Assembly: GCF_019232825.1 (NCBI RefSeq)
Contig: NZ_JAFAND010000092.1
Span: forward strand, 1 to 64,000
Direction: 5' to 3'
Length of the DNA: 64,000 nt
DNA from: Paludibacterium sp.
Lineage (GTDB): Bacteria; Pseudomonadota; Gammaproteobacteria; Burkholderiales; Chromobacteriaceae
Part shown: in pieces, positions 55,106 through 63,212 of the stretch
Numbering within the stretch: the stretch's first letter is position 1
How the letters are laid out: each line of letters begins with the position of its first letter
Made by a program: the position numbers and the translations under genes
Notes under the pieces: generated by a model
What the model saw: only the letters and a program-made list of their open reading frames with translations
Told to the model about the DNA's origin: nothing
Databases searched by the model: none

Positions 55106-55210
55106 GGTTTGTTGTTCTCCGTCGGCTTGGACCAGTGAGTATAAGCACTATGCTCAAGGCGTGCTAAAACAACATTCTATATGCATATTCCGCGGCGGGG
55201 ATAGCACTCG

Positions 55211-56491
55211 TCAGTGCTTGGCCCCTGCTCGGAAGTATTTGCGCATCGCTTGTGCCAGCAAGTGCTTGAGGGTATCGGTCTGTGCGGCGTGGTAGTGGTC
55301 GTATAGTCGTGGGGCCATCGGCAGGAAGACGTCCAGCATGGCGGGGTCGAACTGGCGTCCGCGCGCGTCTTGCATCATCGCCAGGGTCTGCTCCAACGCA
55401 AATGGCTCCTTATAAGGGCGGCGCGAGGTCAGCGCGTCGAATACGTCGACGATGGTGAACAAGCGCGCATTGTATGGAATGGCGTCGCCCCGCAGCCCGC
55501 GCGGGTAGCCGCTGCCGTCGTATCGCTCGTGATGGCCGCCGACGACCTCTTCCGTCCACTCGAGCCATTTCACTTCGCCGATGATCTGCACGCCGATATC
55601 CACATGCTGTTTCATCAGCGCGAACTCCTCGTCATCGAGCGCTCCGGGCTTGAGCAGTACGCGGTCGGCGATGCCGATCTTGCCGACGTCGTGGAGGAAG
55701 GCCCCGGCCATGAGGGCGATGACGTCGCGCGGCGTGCGGCCCAGTGCTTCAGCCAAGGCCACCGCATACAGCGTAACGCGATAGTTGTGGCTGTCGGTGT
55801 CGGCGTCGCGTTTGGCGATGGCGCTGCCGAGTACGCGCAGCAGTTCGACGTTGCTGTCGAGCAGGTTGTGACTGAGACGAACCGTATCCCGGTTGAGCGA
55901 CACGACGACCGGGTAGATGGCCAGCGAGCTCATCGCCACGACCAGCAATACGCCGATCAAGGTGTCGCGGATGCGCTGGGCGATGGCTTGCGCGGTTTCG
56001 GGCGGCACGAGATAAATCGCCTGAAAATAGCCTTGTGTCTGTCCGTAGCTATTTTGCAACGCGACCAGCGACTGGACGTAGATGCGTTCGCCAATACGCA
56101 CGGTGCGCTGGCTGGGCGCCCGCAGCGGCGGCCAGTCTGCGGGGCGGATGGCGGGGCCGCGCCAGCTGGCGCCGAGCGGCCGCAAGGCGGGGTCGAACAA
56201 GCTGACGCCGACGAACGGCGTGCGTGGCAGCAGCTGATCGAGGCGGGATTGCAGCGTGCCGGGCGACTGGCGCCACAGTTCCGGGACACTGGTCTGGCGG
56301 AATTGCTGCACCGCGTCGGTGGATAGATTACGTACCCATTGATCGATGCGGCCGGTTTCGAACTGCCAAGCGGTGATGCTGGCCGCCAGCGACAGCAGCA
56401 GCCACATGGGAACCAGCCGTTTCAGCAATGCGCGATGCACGTTGAGCCGGTGTGGGTGCAGTAGGTAGTCGAGGTGGCGGTACGAGATCAT
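55211..56491 (-). CDS. Membrane HD-GYP-domain cyclic-di-GMP phosphodiesterase
   Basis: A 426-residue sensor enzyme. TM1 (about 25-42) and TM2 (about 178-199) enclose a periplasmic domain of about 135 residues, then a linker helix and the HD-GYP domain. Key residues are present: HD in FLHDVGKIGIADR (267-268), HH in GGHHERYDGSGYPRG (320-321) and GYP (328-330). It should hydrolyse c-di-GMP. It lies 64 bp downstream of the first BLUF gene on the same strand, suggesting a shared transcript with two photoreceptor-type proteins. Confidence 0.92.
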   Translation of the reverse strand: MISYRHLDYLLHPHRLNVHRALLKRLVPMWLLLSLAASITAWQFETGRIDQWVRNLSTDAVQQFRQTSVPELWRQSPGTLQSRLDQLLPRTPFVGVSLFDPALRPLGASWRGPAIRPADWPPLRAPSQRTVRIGERIYVQSLVALQNSYGQTQGYFQAIYLVPPETAQAIAQRIRDTLIGVLLVVAMSSLAIYPVVVSLNRDTVRLSHNLLDSNVELLRVLGSAIAKRDADTDSHNYRVTLYAVALAEALGRTPRDVIALMAGAFLHDVGKIGIADRVLLKPGALDDEEFALMKQHVDIGVQIIGEVKWLEWTEEVVGGHHERYDGSGYPRGLRGDAIPYNARLFTIVDVFDALTSRRPYKEPFALEQTLAMMQDARGRQFDPAMLDVFLPMAPRLYDHYHAAQTDTLKHLLAQAMRKYFRAGAKH

Positions 56492-56555
56492 GGCCTACAC
56501 CATATGCATTGTTATGTTGATATTTTATATGTTCGCCATCGATGGCGCGCCTGAC

Positions 56556-57029
56556 TCAGAAGCCGCGCGAACGTTGGGTGATGGAGAGCTTGGGGGGGCC
56601 GGGAAAGCGCACGTGCCATTTGCCGTCGATGAATTCGCGAATGACGCGCAGCGTGCGCAAGGCGTTGAGGTCCGCCGGGTCGATCTGCTCGATGTCCATG
56701 ATCGAGACGTCGCCCGGCAACGGATCGTTGGGCGTATCCTCGCATTTGACGAGCCCCAGGCTCCAGTTGGCGAAAATCGCCGCATCGATTTCCTGCCGCG
56801 CTAGCAGCAACAACTTGTAACGGGTCGTATCCTGGAAGACTTGGCGGTAGTAACGATCGACATCGTCATCCGGTCCCTCGATGACCTGGAGGAACTCCTG
56901 TCCCATCAGCACCATGACGCCGCTAATGCCGTCACGCTCGTTTCTGCGGCGACAGTCGGCCAAAAAGGCCGCCAGGTTCTGGGGGTCGGGCTCGGCGGCA
57001 ACCGAGCCGCTGTAGATGAGGCGAATCAC
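56556..57029 (-). CDS. BLUF-domain blue-light photoreceptor
   Basis: A 157-residue BLUF protein. Numbered from the GTG start, Tyr6 (RLIYSG), Asn30, Gln48 (FLQVIEG) and Trp89 have exactly the spacing of AppA Tyr21, Asn45, Gln63 and Trp104, the flavin-switch residues, so photochemistry should be intact. After the domain (to about 95) comes a 60-residue tail with no known domain. The GTG start at 57029 is chosen because the family begins with this strand and AAGAAGAG lies upstream; an ATG at 57113 would add a basic 28-residue stretch. Confidence 0.85.
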   Translation of the reverse strand: MIRLIYSGSVAAEPDPQNLAAFLADCRRRNERDGISGVMVLMGQEFLQVIEGPDDDVDRYYRQVFQDTTRYKLLLLARQEIDAAIFANWSLGLVKCEDTPNDPLPGDVSIMDIEQIDPADLNALRTLRVIREFIDGKWHVRFPGPPKLSITQRSRGF

Positions 57030-57165
57030 CGCATGACTCTTCTTCGAAGGGGGCGGGAAAACTCTATTTTTGCACCTCTGCTTATGAAATGCAAAATGCA
57101 TTTCAAATGTCATTTTCTGTAATGTTTTCCTGCGGTTAGAGCGAGTGCCGTACGCCTTGGCCCAT

Positions 57166-57645
57166 CTAGAAGACGGGGCGCTGGCGGCGCAACACCACTG
57201 GCTGGGAGGGGTCGATCTGACTGCGGTGCCATTTGCCGCGAATGAAGTCGTTGATCACTTTCAGTGTATAGCTTTCGTCGGCCGTCTTGCCGGTCATGTT
57301 CTGAACTTCCGCCATTGTCGGCGGCATGCCTTGGCCGGATTCCTCACCCGGTGGCGGTGGCTGGATCAGTCCAAGATGCCATTGGCCGAACAGGGGGGCG
57401 TTGATGAGGTGGCGCGCCACCAGCACCAGGCCATAGCGGTGGCTCTGGCTGCTGAGTTGGTCGTACATCTGTTCGACGGCGGCTTCGGGCCCCTCGATGA
57501 TCTGCAGAAAATCCCGCCCCATCAGCACCATGGCGCCGCACAGGCCGTTCCGCCGGTTGCGGGAACGGCTATCGCCCAGAAACGCATTAAGCTGGGCCGG
57601 GGAGGGAACGGCGGACAAGCTGCCGCTAAAAATCAGGCGTATCAC
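57166..57645 (-). CDS. BLUF-domain paralogue lacking the photoactive tyrosine
   Basis: A 159-residue BLUF protein similar to its neighbour along the whole length, including the tail (DFIRGKWH versus EFIDGKWH). Asn30, Gln48 and Trp89 are kept, but position 6 is Phe (RLIFSG), where every photoactive BLUF has Tyr. In AppA a Tyr-to-Phe change blocks the photocycle. It may still bind flavin, act as a dark partner, or have other chemistry. GTG 57645 has AGGA upstream. It is 136 bp upstream of the intact BLUF gene. Confidence 0.82.
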   Translation of the reverse strand: MIRLIFSGSLSAVPSPAQLNAFLGDSRSRNRRNGLCGAMVLMGRDFLQIIEGPEAAVEQMYDQLSSQSHRYGLVLVARHLINAPLFGQWHLGLIQPPPPGEESGQGMPPTMAEVQNMTGKTADESYTLKVINDFIRGKWHRSQIDPSQPVVLRRQRPVF

Positions 57646-57774
57646 GCAGGGTCCTGTGGATTGCAAAAATATGCATCTCAATTACGGTTATACATAATCT
57701 GCCAGTCAATGCCAGTTGACTCGTACGGCAAAAGTTATAATGGCCGCTACAAATGTCGATATCAGTGAATCACT

Positions 57775-58659
57775 ATGCGTACATTAGCGATTTTTGGCGG
57801 CGGGCGTCTGGGGCAAAGCTGGGGCAGACTGGCACAGCAGTCGGGCCGCTATCGGGTGGTTGCGGTGTATTGCCGTACGGAGGCGGCGGCGCTGCGAGCC
57901 GTCGATTTCGTCGGCGCGGGGCAGGCTGCCGTGTTGTCGGCAGCGGCGACGCTGGCCGAGGTGAACCTGTTGTCGGTACCGGACGACGCGTTGGCAGGGC
58001 TCGCCCAGCAACTGGCGGCCGTCTCGCCGACGCCGGGCGCGTTGGCATTTCATGCCAGCGGCGTGCTGGATCGTGCGGTGCTGCAGCCATTGGCCGACAC
58101 CGGCGTGGCCTGCGGCAGTCTGCATCCCGCCTTTTCCTTTGCCGACCCGGCGCGCGCGGTGGCCGGCTTTGCCGGCACCCTGTGCGCGCTCGAGGGCGAC
58201 GCGACGGCCGAGGCGGCGTTGTCTGCATTCGCCGCGGCCATCGGCGGTAGGCCTTTTACGTTGAAACCGGGTGGCAAGCCGGCCTATCACGCCAGTTTGG
58301 CCATTGCGTCGAATTTCCTGGTGACGCTATGCGGCTTTGCTCAGAACGTGGCGGCGCAAGCCGGCATTGAAGGCGAAGCGGCGCGCGAGTTGTTGGGCGG
58401 CTTGATGCGCCAGTCTCTCGACAACGCGCTGGCGCTTGGCGCCGCCGCTGCTTTGACCGGGCCGATCGCGCGCGGCGACGTGGCGACGGTGGAGAGGCAC
58501 CTGAACGTCTTGGGCGCGCCGGCCGAGCGCATGCTCTACCGGGCGTTGGGGCGCGCCACGCTCGATTTGGCGGCGCGAGGCGCCCAGGGCGAACGTTGGT
58601 CGCGGCTCAGCCGGGTGCTGGCGGATCCGCCGGAGGCGACGACGCCCGCGCATGACTGA
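57775..58659 (+). CDS. Rossmann-like/DUF2520 domain protein
   Basis: A 294-residue dehydrogenase-like protein. TLAIFGGGRLGQSWGRL is the dinucleotide-binding motif, VNLLSVPDDALAGL and HASGVLD follow as in ProC/PanE-related folds, and the second half (KPAYHASLAIASNFLVTLCGFAQ) is the DUF2520 helical domain. Function unknown; NAD(P)-dependent reduction is likely from the fold. Its last 53 bp overlap the 3' end of a convergent small membrane-protein gene. Confidence 0.87.
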   Translation: MRTLAIFGGGRLGQSWGRLAQQSGRYRVVAVYCRTEAAALRAVDFVGAGQAAVLSAAATLAEVNLLSVPDDALAGLAQQLAAVSPTPGALAFHASGVLDRAVLQPLADTGVACGSLHPAFSFADPARAVAGFAGTLCALEGDATAEAALSAFAAAIGGRPFTLKPGGKPAYHASLAIASNFLVTLCGFAQNVAAQAGIEGEAARELLGGLMRQSLDNALALGAAAALTGPIARGDVATVERHLNVLGAPAERMLYRALGRATLDLAARGAQGERWSRLSRVLADPPEATTPAHD

Positions 58660-58891
58660 GGCTGGCTTGCACCTTGTTCAGCATGTGAGACAGCAATAGC
58701 GTTTCCAGCGTCAATTGCACGGCCGTGGCCATCAGGATGGTCATCATCTGCAGGTCGCGCGCCAGGCCGTTGCGGCCCGCGGCGAGGTAGAGCAGGACAC
58801 AGATGATCAGTTCTTGCGGCAGGCGGTATAGCAGCCAGCGGCGGCAGAATCTTCTGACGCTATTCGGATCGGACAGAGTGAGGTCTTGCAT
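58607..58891 (-). CDS. Small membrane protein, unknown function
   Basis: A 94-residue protein with two predicted helices (about residues 24-41 and 50-68) and a proline-rich tail. ATG 58891 fits the region where hydrophobic coding begins; upstream DNA has stops or a different gene's terminator. It overlaps the DUF2520 gene tail-to-tail by 53 bp. No family is recognised; the overlap lowers confidence. Confidence 0.5.
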   Translation of the reverse strand: MQDLTLSDPNSVRRFCRRWLLYRLPQELIICVLLYLAAGRNGLARDLQMMTILMATAVQLTLETLLLSHMLNKVQASLSHARASSPPADPPAPG

Positions 58892-58973
58892 GGGGCGTGA
58901 CGGAAAGATGGCAATGACTGACGCTCGATTGTGCGCAGGACATGCCCCACAAGCTTTAGGAAAAAACTGAAAA

Positions 58974-58999
58974 AGCCTGGCGGCGGCTGCCGCCAGGCT
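58974..58999 (-). terminator. Terminator of the maf/RsmI-like transcript
   Basis: An 11-bp perfect stem AGCCTGGCGGC/GCCGCCAGGCT with a GGCT loop is followed on the minus strand by TTTTCAGTTTTTT. It starts 5 bp after the stop codon. Confidence 0.92.
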
Positions 59000-59004
59000 G
59001 AGTA

Positions 59005-59724
59005 TCAGCGGCTCGGTCGAGCCGGCATGGCGTGCAGCACGAAGATCGTCGGCCGCTTGTGTAGCGTTGGGGCTTGCGCCGGCCAGTCGCGCACGCGGCG
59101 GCTGATGATGGTTTGCGTCGGCAGCGTCAGATCGCACGCCACGGCGAGCCGCGTGTCAGGCGCAAGCTGCGCGCGCAGTTGGGTGAGCAGCGCGTCGTTG
59201 CGGTAGGGCGTCTCGATGAATACCTGCGTCTCGTCTTGCTCGCGCGAGCGTGCCTCCAAGCGCTTGAGCGCCTGAGCGCGTTCACCGGCATCCACCGGCA
59301 AATAGCCATGAAAGGCAAAGCGCTGGCCGTTGGCGCCGGAGGCCATCAGCGCGAGCAGAATCGACGACGGTCCGATCAGCGGCATGACCGCGATGCCTTT
59401 CTCATGGGCGAGTGCCACCAGTTGCGCGCCGGGGTCGGCCACCGCCGGGCAACCCGCTTCCGAGATGAGTCCGACGTCCTGACCCGCCAACAGCGGCATG
59501 AGGAGCGCTGCCACGTCTTGCGGCGGCGTGTGCTCGTTAAGCGTCTGCAGCGACAATTCTCGAATCGGCGTGGTCACGCCGAGGGCCTTGAGGTGCTTGC
59601 GCGCGGTTTTTTCCGCCTCGACGACGAAATGGGTCAGATGCCGCACGCGAAGGCGCTCCGGCTCCGGCAGCCACGGGGTGTCGGCGTCGCCCAGCGGAGC
59701 GGGGATGAGGAAGAGCGTGGCCAT
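59005..59724 (-). CDS. RsmI-like tetrapyrrole-methylase-fold SAM methyltransferase
   Basis: A 239-residue SAM-dependent methyltransferase with the tetrapyrrole methylase fold. LFLIPAPLGD, HFVVEAEKTARKHLKALG, VGLISEAGCPAVADPGAQLV and MPLIGPSSILLALMASG resemble RsmI (16S rRNA C1402 ribose methylation), but the protein is shorter than RsmI (about 285) and lacks its C-terminal domain, so it may be the common RsmI paralogue of unknown target. Its ATG overlaps the maf stop (TGATG). Confidence 0.87.
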   Translation of the reverse strand: MATLFLIPAPLGDADTPWLPEPERLRVRHLTHFVVEAEKTARKHLKALGVTTPIRELSLQTLNEHTPPQDVAALLMPLLAGQDVGLISEAGCPAVADPGAQLVALAHEKGIAVMPLIGPSSILLALMASGANGQRFAFHGYLPVDAGERAQALKRLEARSREQDETQVFIETPYRNDALLTQLRAQLAPDTRLAVACDLTLPTQTIISRRVRDWPAQAPTLHKRPTIFVLHAMPARPSR

Positions 59725-60302
59725 CACAGCACCGCCATGCCCTGCCGGGCGAGCATGTCAACGAGCGCGAACAACGGCAGGCCGATGAGCGCGTTGGGGT
59801 CGGTGGTCTCGATGCATTCGATCAGCGCGCCGCCCAGGCCTTCGCTCTTGGCTGCGCCGGCGCAAAAGAGCGCATCAGGTTCGCGCGTCAGATAGCGGCG
59901 GATCTGCGTCTCGTCGAGCGTGCGCAAGGTCACGCGGGTAAGGTCCACGCTTTCTTCCAGCGCGCCGGTGGCGCTGTTGTACACGGCGAGCGCCGTGTGG
60001 AACACCGTGGTGCGGCCGCTCATGAATTGCAGCATGGCCACCGCGCCGGCCATGTCGTCCGGTTTGCCGATCTGGCGGCCGTCGAGCAAGGCCACTTGAT
60101 CGGAGCCGATAATCAGGGCGTCCGCATAGCGTTCCGCCAGCGATTGCGCTTTGACGCGCGCGAGCCGGCGGGCGGTATCGAGCGCGGATTCGCCCGCGAG
60201 CGGCGTTTCGTCGCAATGTGGCGCGCAGTGAGTGAAAGGCAGGCCGAGGCGGGCGACGATTTCGCGCCGAAAGGGCGATGTGGATGCGAGAACGAGTTGC
60301 AT
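59724..60302 (-). CDS. Maf-family nucleoside triphosphate pyrophosphatase (YceF-like)
   Basis: A 192-residue Maf protein. LASTSPFRREIVARLGLPF at the start, the IIGSDQVALLDG catalytic Asp region and GRTTVFHTALAVYN match Maf/YceF, which hydrolyses 7-methyl-GTP or other modified NTPs. It is divergent to yceD, the same arrangement as yceF-yceD-rpmF in E. coli, with 60 bp between. Confidence 0.92.
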   Translation of the reverse strand: MQLVLASTSPFRREIVARLGLPFTHCAPHCDETPLAGESALDTARRLARVKAQSLAERYADALIIGSDQVALLDGRQIGKPDDMAGAVAMLQFMSGRTTVFHTALAVYNSATGALEESVDLTRVTLRTLDETQIRRYLTREPDALFCAGAAKSEGLGGALIECIETTDPNALIGLPLFALVDMLARQGMAVL

Positions 60303-60362
60303 GGTGGTGTAAGTGGTAATTTTTTGACAAATCAGCGGCCTGGATTATATCATGCACGGTTT

Positions 60363-60866
60363 ATGTCTAACCCGATTTTGATTGATCCGCTCAAGCATGC
60401 CTTCGAGGGACGGCGTATCGCCGGCAAATTGCCGGTGGCCGAACTCGACGAGCGCGTGTTGTCGGAACTCGCCGAGGCCTCTGGAGAGGTTGACTGGGCG
60501 CTGACCGGCTTCATCGACGCGCTCGGTCGCCCGGCGTTGCGTATCGTGCTGTCGGTGGCTGTGTCGGTGCCCTGCGGGCGCTGCGTACAGCCTCTGGCGG
60601 TGGACCTTGCGGCCGATTCGGTTATCACGCTGTTTAACAGCGAGGATAAACTGGAAGCGGCGGTCGAGGTCGACGAGACGCTGGACGCCATCATGGCCGA
60701 GCCCGAGCTGGATGTGCTGGCGCTGATCGAAGACGAAATCATCATGGGCTTACCGTTGTCGCCGTTGCACGACGACTGCGGGACGGAACATCTGGAACGT
60801 GCCAAGGCTGACAAGCCCAACCCGTTCGCGGTGTTGGCGGCGCTGAAGGGCCGCAAGCCCGAATGA
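60363..60866 (+). CDS. YceD/DUF177 ribosomal-assembly-associated protein
   Basis: A 167-residue DUF177 protein. VSVPCGRCVQPL (near 73) and the C-terminal DDCGTEHLERAKADKPNPFAVLAALK are the family's cysteine-containing and conserved end motifs. YceD-type proteins are linked to 23S rRNA accumulation and always precede rpmF, as here (30 bp). Confidence 0.92.
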   Translation: MSNPILIDPLKHAFEGRRIAGKLPVAELDERVLSELAEASGEVDWALTGFIDALGRPALRIVLSVAVSVPCGRCVQPLAVDLAADSVITLFNSEDKLEAAVEVDETLDAIMAEPELDVLALIEDEIIMGLPLSPLHDDCGTEHLERAKADKPNPFAVLAALKGRKPE

Positions 60867-60896
60867 ATCTGTAATTGAATTTTTCAGGAGTCGAAC

Positions 60897-61076
60897 ATGG
60901 CTGTTCAACAGAATAAGAAGTCCCCGTCCAAGCGCAATATGCACCGCGCCCACGATTTTCTGACCGCGCCGGGTCTGGCCAAGGACCCCGCTACCGGTGA
61001 AGTGCATCTGCGTCACCACGTCAGCCCGAACGGGATGTACCGTGGCCGCAAAGTGATGAAGGCCAAGGGCGAGTAA
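60897..61076 (+). CDS. rpmF: 50S ribosomal protein L32
   Basis: A 59-residue protein, [20 protein letters not shown] at the start and [14 protein letters not shown] near the end, the L32 pattern of beta- and gammaproteobacteria. The zinc cysteines found in some phyla are absent, as is normal here. CAGGAG precedes the ATG. It is too short for some gene finders. Confidence 0.97.
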   Translation: MAVQQNKKSPSKRNMHRAHDFLTAPGLAKDPATGEVHLRHHVSPNGMYRGRKVMKAKGE

Positions 61077-61155
61077 TCTTTCTCTACCCGTACCTGCCTT
61101 CCCTAGGCCGGATGACCGGCGCCAAGAACAGGTAGGACAACTACCGTATTCGTTG

Positions 61156-62196
61156 ATGACAATCACCGTAGCGGTCGATGCCATGGGCGGCGACGTTGGC
61201 CTCAAGGTCACCGTCCCGGCATCGCTCCGATTTCTTGAAGAACACCCCGAAGCACGCCTGATCCTTGTCGGCGACAGTGATGCCATCACGGCGGAACTGT
61301 CCGGAAGGGCATCGAGCGCGCGCGGTCGTCTGGATATTCGCCACGCCACGCAAGTGGTCGGCATGGACGAGCCGCCGCCGCTGGCCCTGAAGAACAAGAA
61401 GGATTCGTCGATGCGCGTGGCGATCAACCTGGTCAAGGACGGCGAGGCTCAAGCAGCCGTGTCCGCCGGCAATACCGGGGCGTTGATGGCGACCGCTCGC
61501 TTCGTATTGAAAACCATTCCGGGCATCGACCGGCCGGCTATCGCCAAATTGCTGCCGACGATCGAGGGACGGGATACCTGCATGCTCGACCTGGGCGCCA
61601 ACGTCGACTGTTCCGCGGAACAGTTGTTGCAGTTCGGCATCATGGGTTCCGAGCTGGTTTCCTGTATCGCCGGGCGCGAGAATCCGCGCGTCGGCCTGTT
61701 GAACATCGGCTCCGAGGACATCAAGGGCAACGAGATCGTCAAGCGCGCCTCGGTGCTCTTCAAAGACTCCGGCCTGAATTTTTACGGCAACGTCGAGGGC
61801 GATGACGTCTACCGCGGTACGGTGGACGTGGTGGTCTGCGACGGCTTTACCGGTAACGTGGCGCTGAAAACCTCCGAGGGGGTGGCGCACATGGTCGTGA
61901 CGTTCCTGCGCCGCGAGTTTTCGCGCAATTGGTGGACGCGCCTTTGCGCGTTGATGGCGATGTCGGTGCTTAGGCGGTTTGGCAACAGCCTGGATCCCCG
62001 CCGCTTCAACGGCGCGAGCTTCCTCGGCCTCAAGGGCTCCGTGGTCAAGAGCCATGGCGGCACTGACGCCCTGGGGTTCAGCTTCGCCTTGCATCAAGCA
62101 TGGGAAGAGGCGCGTTCCAATGTCATTGGTCACATCACCGACCGGGTCGTGCAGCAGATGGCGAATCTGAAGCAATCCGAGACAGAGGCGAACTGA
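61156..62196 (+). CDS. plsX: Phosphate acyltransferase PlsX
   Basis: A 346-residue enzyme that makes acyl-phosphate from acyl-ACP for phospholipid synthesis. [19 protein letters not shown] at the start, [15 protein letters not shown], and [18 protein letters not shown] with [10 protein letters not shown] match PlsX throughout. A TTG three bases before the ATG is an alternative start. It leads into fabH and fabD. Confidence 0.96.
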   Translation: MTITVAVDAMGGDVGLKVTVPASLRFLEEHPEARLILVGDSDAITAELSGRASSARGRLDIRHATQVVGMDEPPPLALKNKKDSSMRVAINLVKDGEAQAAVSAGNTGALMATARFVLKTIPGIDRPAIAKLLPTIEGRDTCMLDLGANVDCSAEQLLQFGIMGSELVSCIAGRENPRVGLLNIGSEDIKGNEIVKRASVLFKDSGLNFYGNVEGDDVYRGTVDVVVCDGFTGNVALKTSEGVAHMVVTFLRREFSRNWWTRLCALMAMSVLRRFGNSLDPRRFNGASFLGLKGSVVKSHGGTDALGFSFALHQAWEEARSNVIGHITDRVVQQMANLKQSETEAN

Positions 62197-62203
62197 CAAC
62201 AAC

Positions 62204-63163
62204 ATGGTCTATTCCCGCATTCTGGGTACCGGCAGCTATCTGCCGTCCAACGTGGTGACGAATGCGATGCTGGCCGAACGGGTGGATACCAGTGACGAGT
62301 GGATTGTGTCTCGCACCGGCATTCACGCGCGCCACATCGCCGCCGAAGATGAAAAGACCAGCGATCTGGCGCTTTGCGCCGCGCGCGCGGCGATTGCCGA
62401 CGCGGGTCTCGTGCCTGACGATATCGATCTGATCATCGTCGCCACCACCACGCCCGACATGGTATTTCCCAGCACCGCTTGTCTATTGCAGGAAAAGTTG
62501 GGCGTGCATGGCTGTCCGGCCTTCGACGTGCAGGCGGTGTGCGCCGGCTTTATGTACGCGCTGGTGACCGCCGATAGCTACATCAAGAACGGCATGGCGA
62601 AGAAGGCGCTGGTGGTGGGCGCCGAGATCATCTCGCGCATTCTCGACTGGGATGACCGCCGTACCTGCGTGCTGTTTGGCGATGGCGCTGGCGCTGTCGT
62701 GCTTGGCGCCGCCGATACCCCGGGTATCGAGCACGCCTGTCTGGCCGCCGACGGTCGCTACAACAAGATTCTCAATACGCCGGCGCAAATCTCCGCCGGC
62801 AAAATCCAAGGCCTGCCTTTCTTGAACATGGATGGCCCGGCCGTGTTCAAATTCGCCGTCAAAGCATTGTCCGAGATCGCCACCATCACGCTGGCGCAAG
62901 CGGGCGTGGCGCAGGAGCAGGTCGATTGGCTGGTGCCGCATCAGGCCAATTTGCGCATCATCGAGTCCACCGCCAAGCATCTCGGCTTGCCGATGGAGCG
63001 TGTGGTGGTGACGCTGCCCACGCACGGCAACACCTCGGCCGCCTCGATTCCGCTGGCGCTCGATCATGCCGTGCGCGACGGACGCATCCGCCGCGGCCAG
63101 CGCGTGCTGCTCGAAGGCATCGGTGGCGGTTTTGCCTGGGGCGCGGTGCTGCTGACGTTCTGA
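62204..63163 (+). CDS. fabH: Beta-ketoacyl-ACP synthase III
   Basis: A 319-residue condensing enzyme that starts fatty-acid synthesis from acetyl-CoA and malonyl-ACP. The catalytic triad is visible: Cys in [14 protein letters not shown] (near 113), His in [11 protein letters not shown] (near 246) and Asn in [14 protein letters not shown] (near 276). It starts 7 bp after plsX. Confidence 0.97.
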   Translation: MVYSRILGTGSYLPSNVVTNAMLAERVDTSDEWIVSRTGIHARHIAAEDEKTSDLALCAARAAIADAGLVPDDIDLIIVATTTPDMVFPSTACLLQEKLGVHGCPAFDVQAVCAGFMYALVTADSYIKNGMAKKALVVGAEIISRILDWDDRRTCVLFGDGAGAVVLGAADTPGIEHACLAADGRYNKILNTPAQISAGKIQGLPFLNMDGPAVFKFAVKALSEIATITLAQAGVAQEQVDWLVPHQANLRIIESTAKHLGLPMERVVVTLPTHGNTSAASIPLALDHAVRDGRIRRGQRVLLEGIGGGFAWGAVLLTF

Positions 63164-63212
63164 ACGTCGCGGCTTGCGTCATCATTGCAATCTTTTTTCC
63201 GGAGACGGATTT

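Noticed and set aside
57030..57113. ATG 57113 as start of the first BLUF gene
   Set aside because: It adds 28 basic residues ahead of the first BLUF strand; the GTG at 57029 has a ribosome site and aligns with the paralogue's GTG start.
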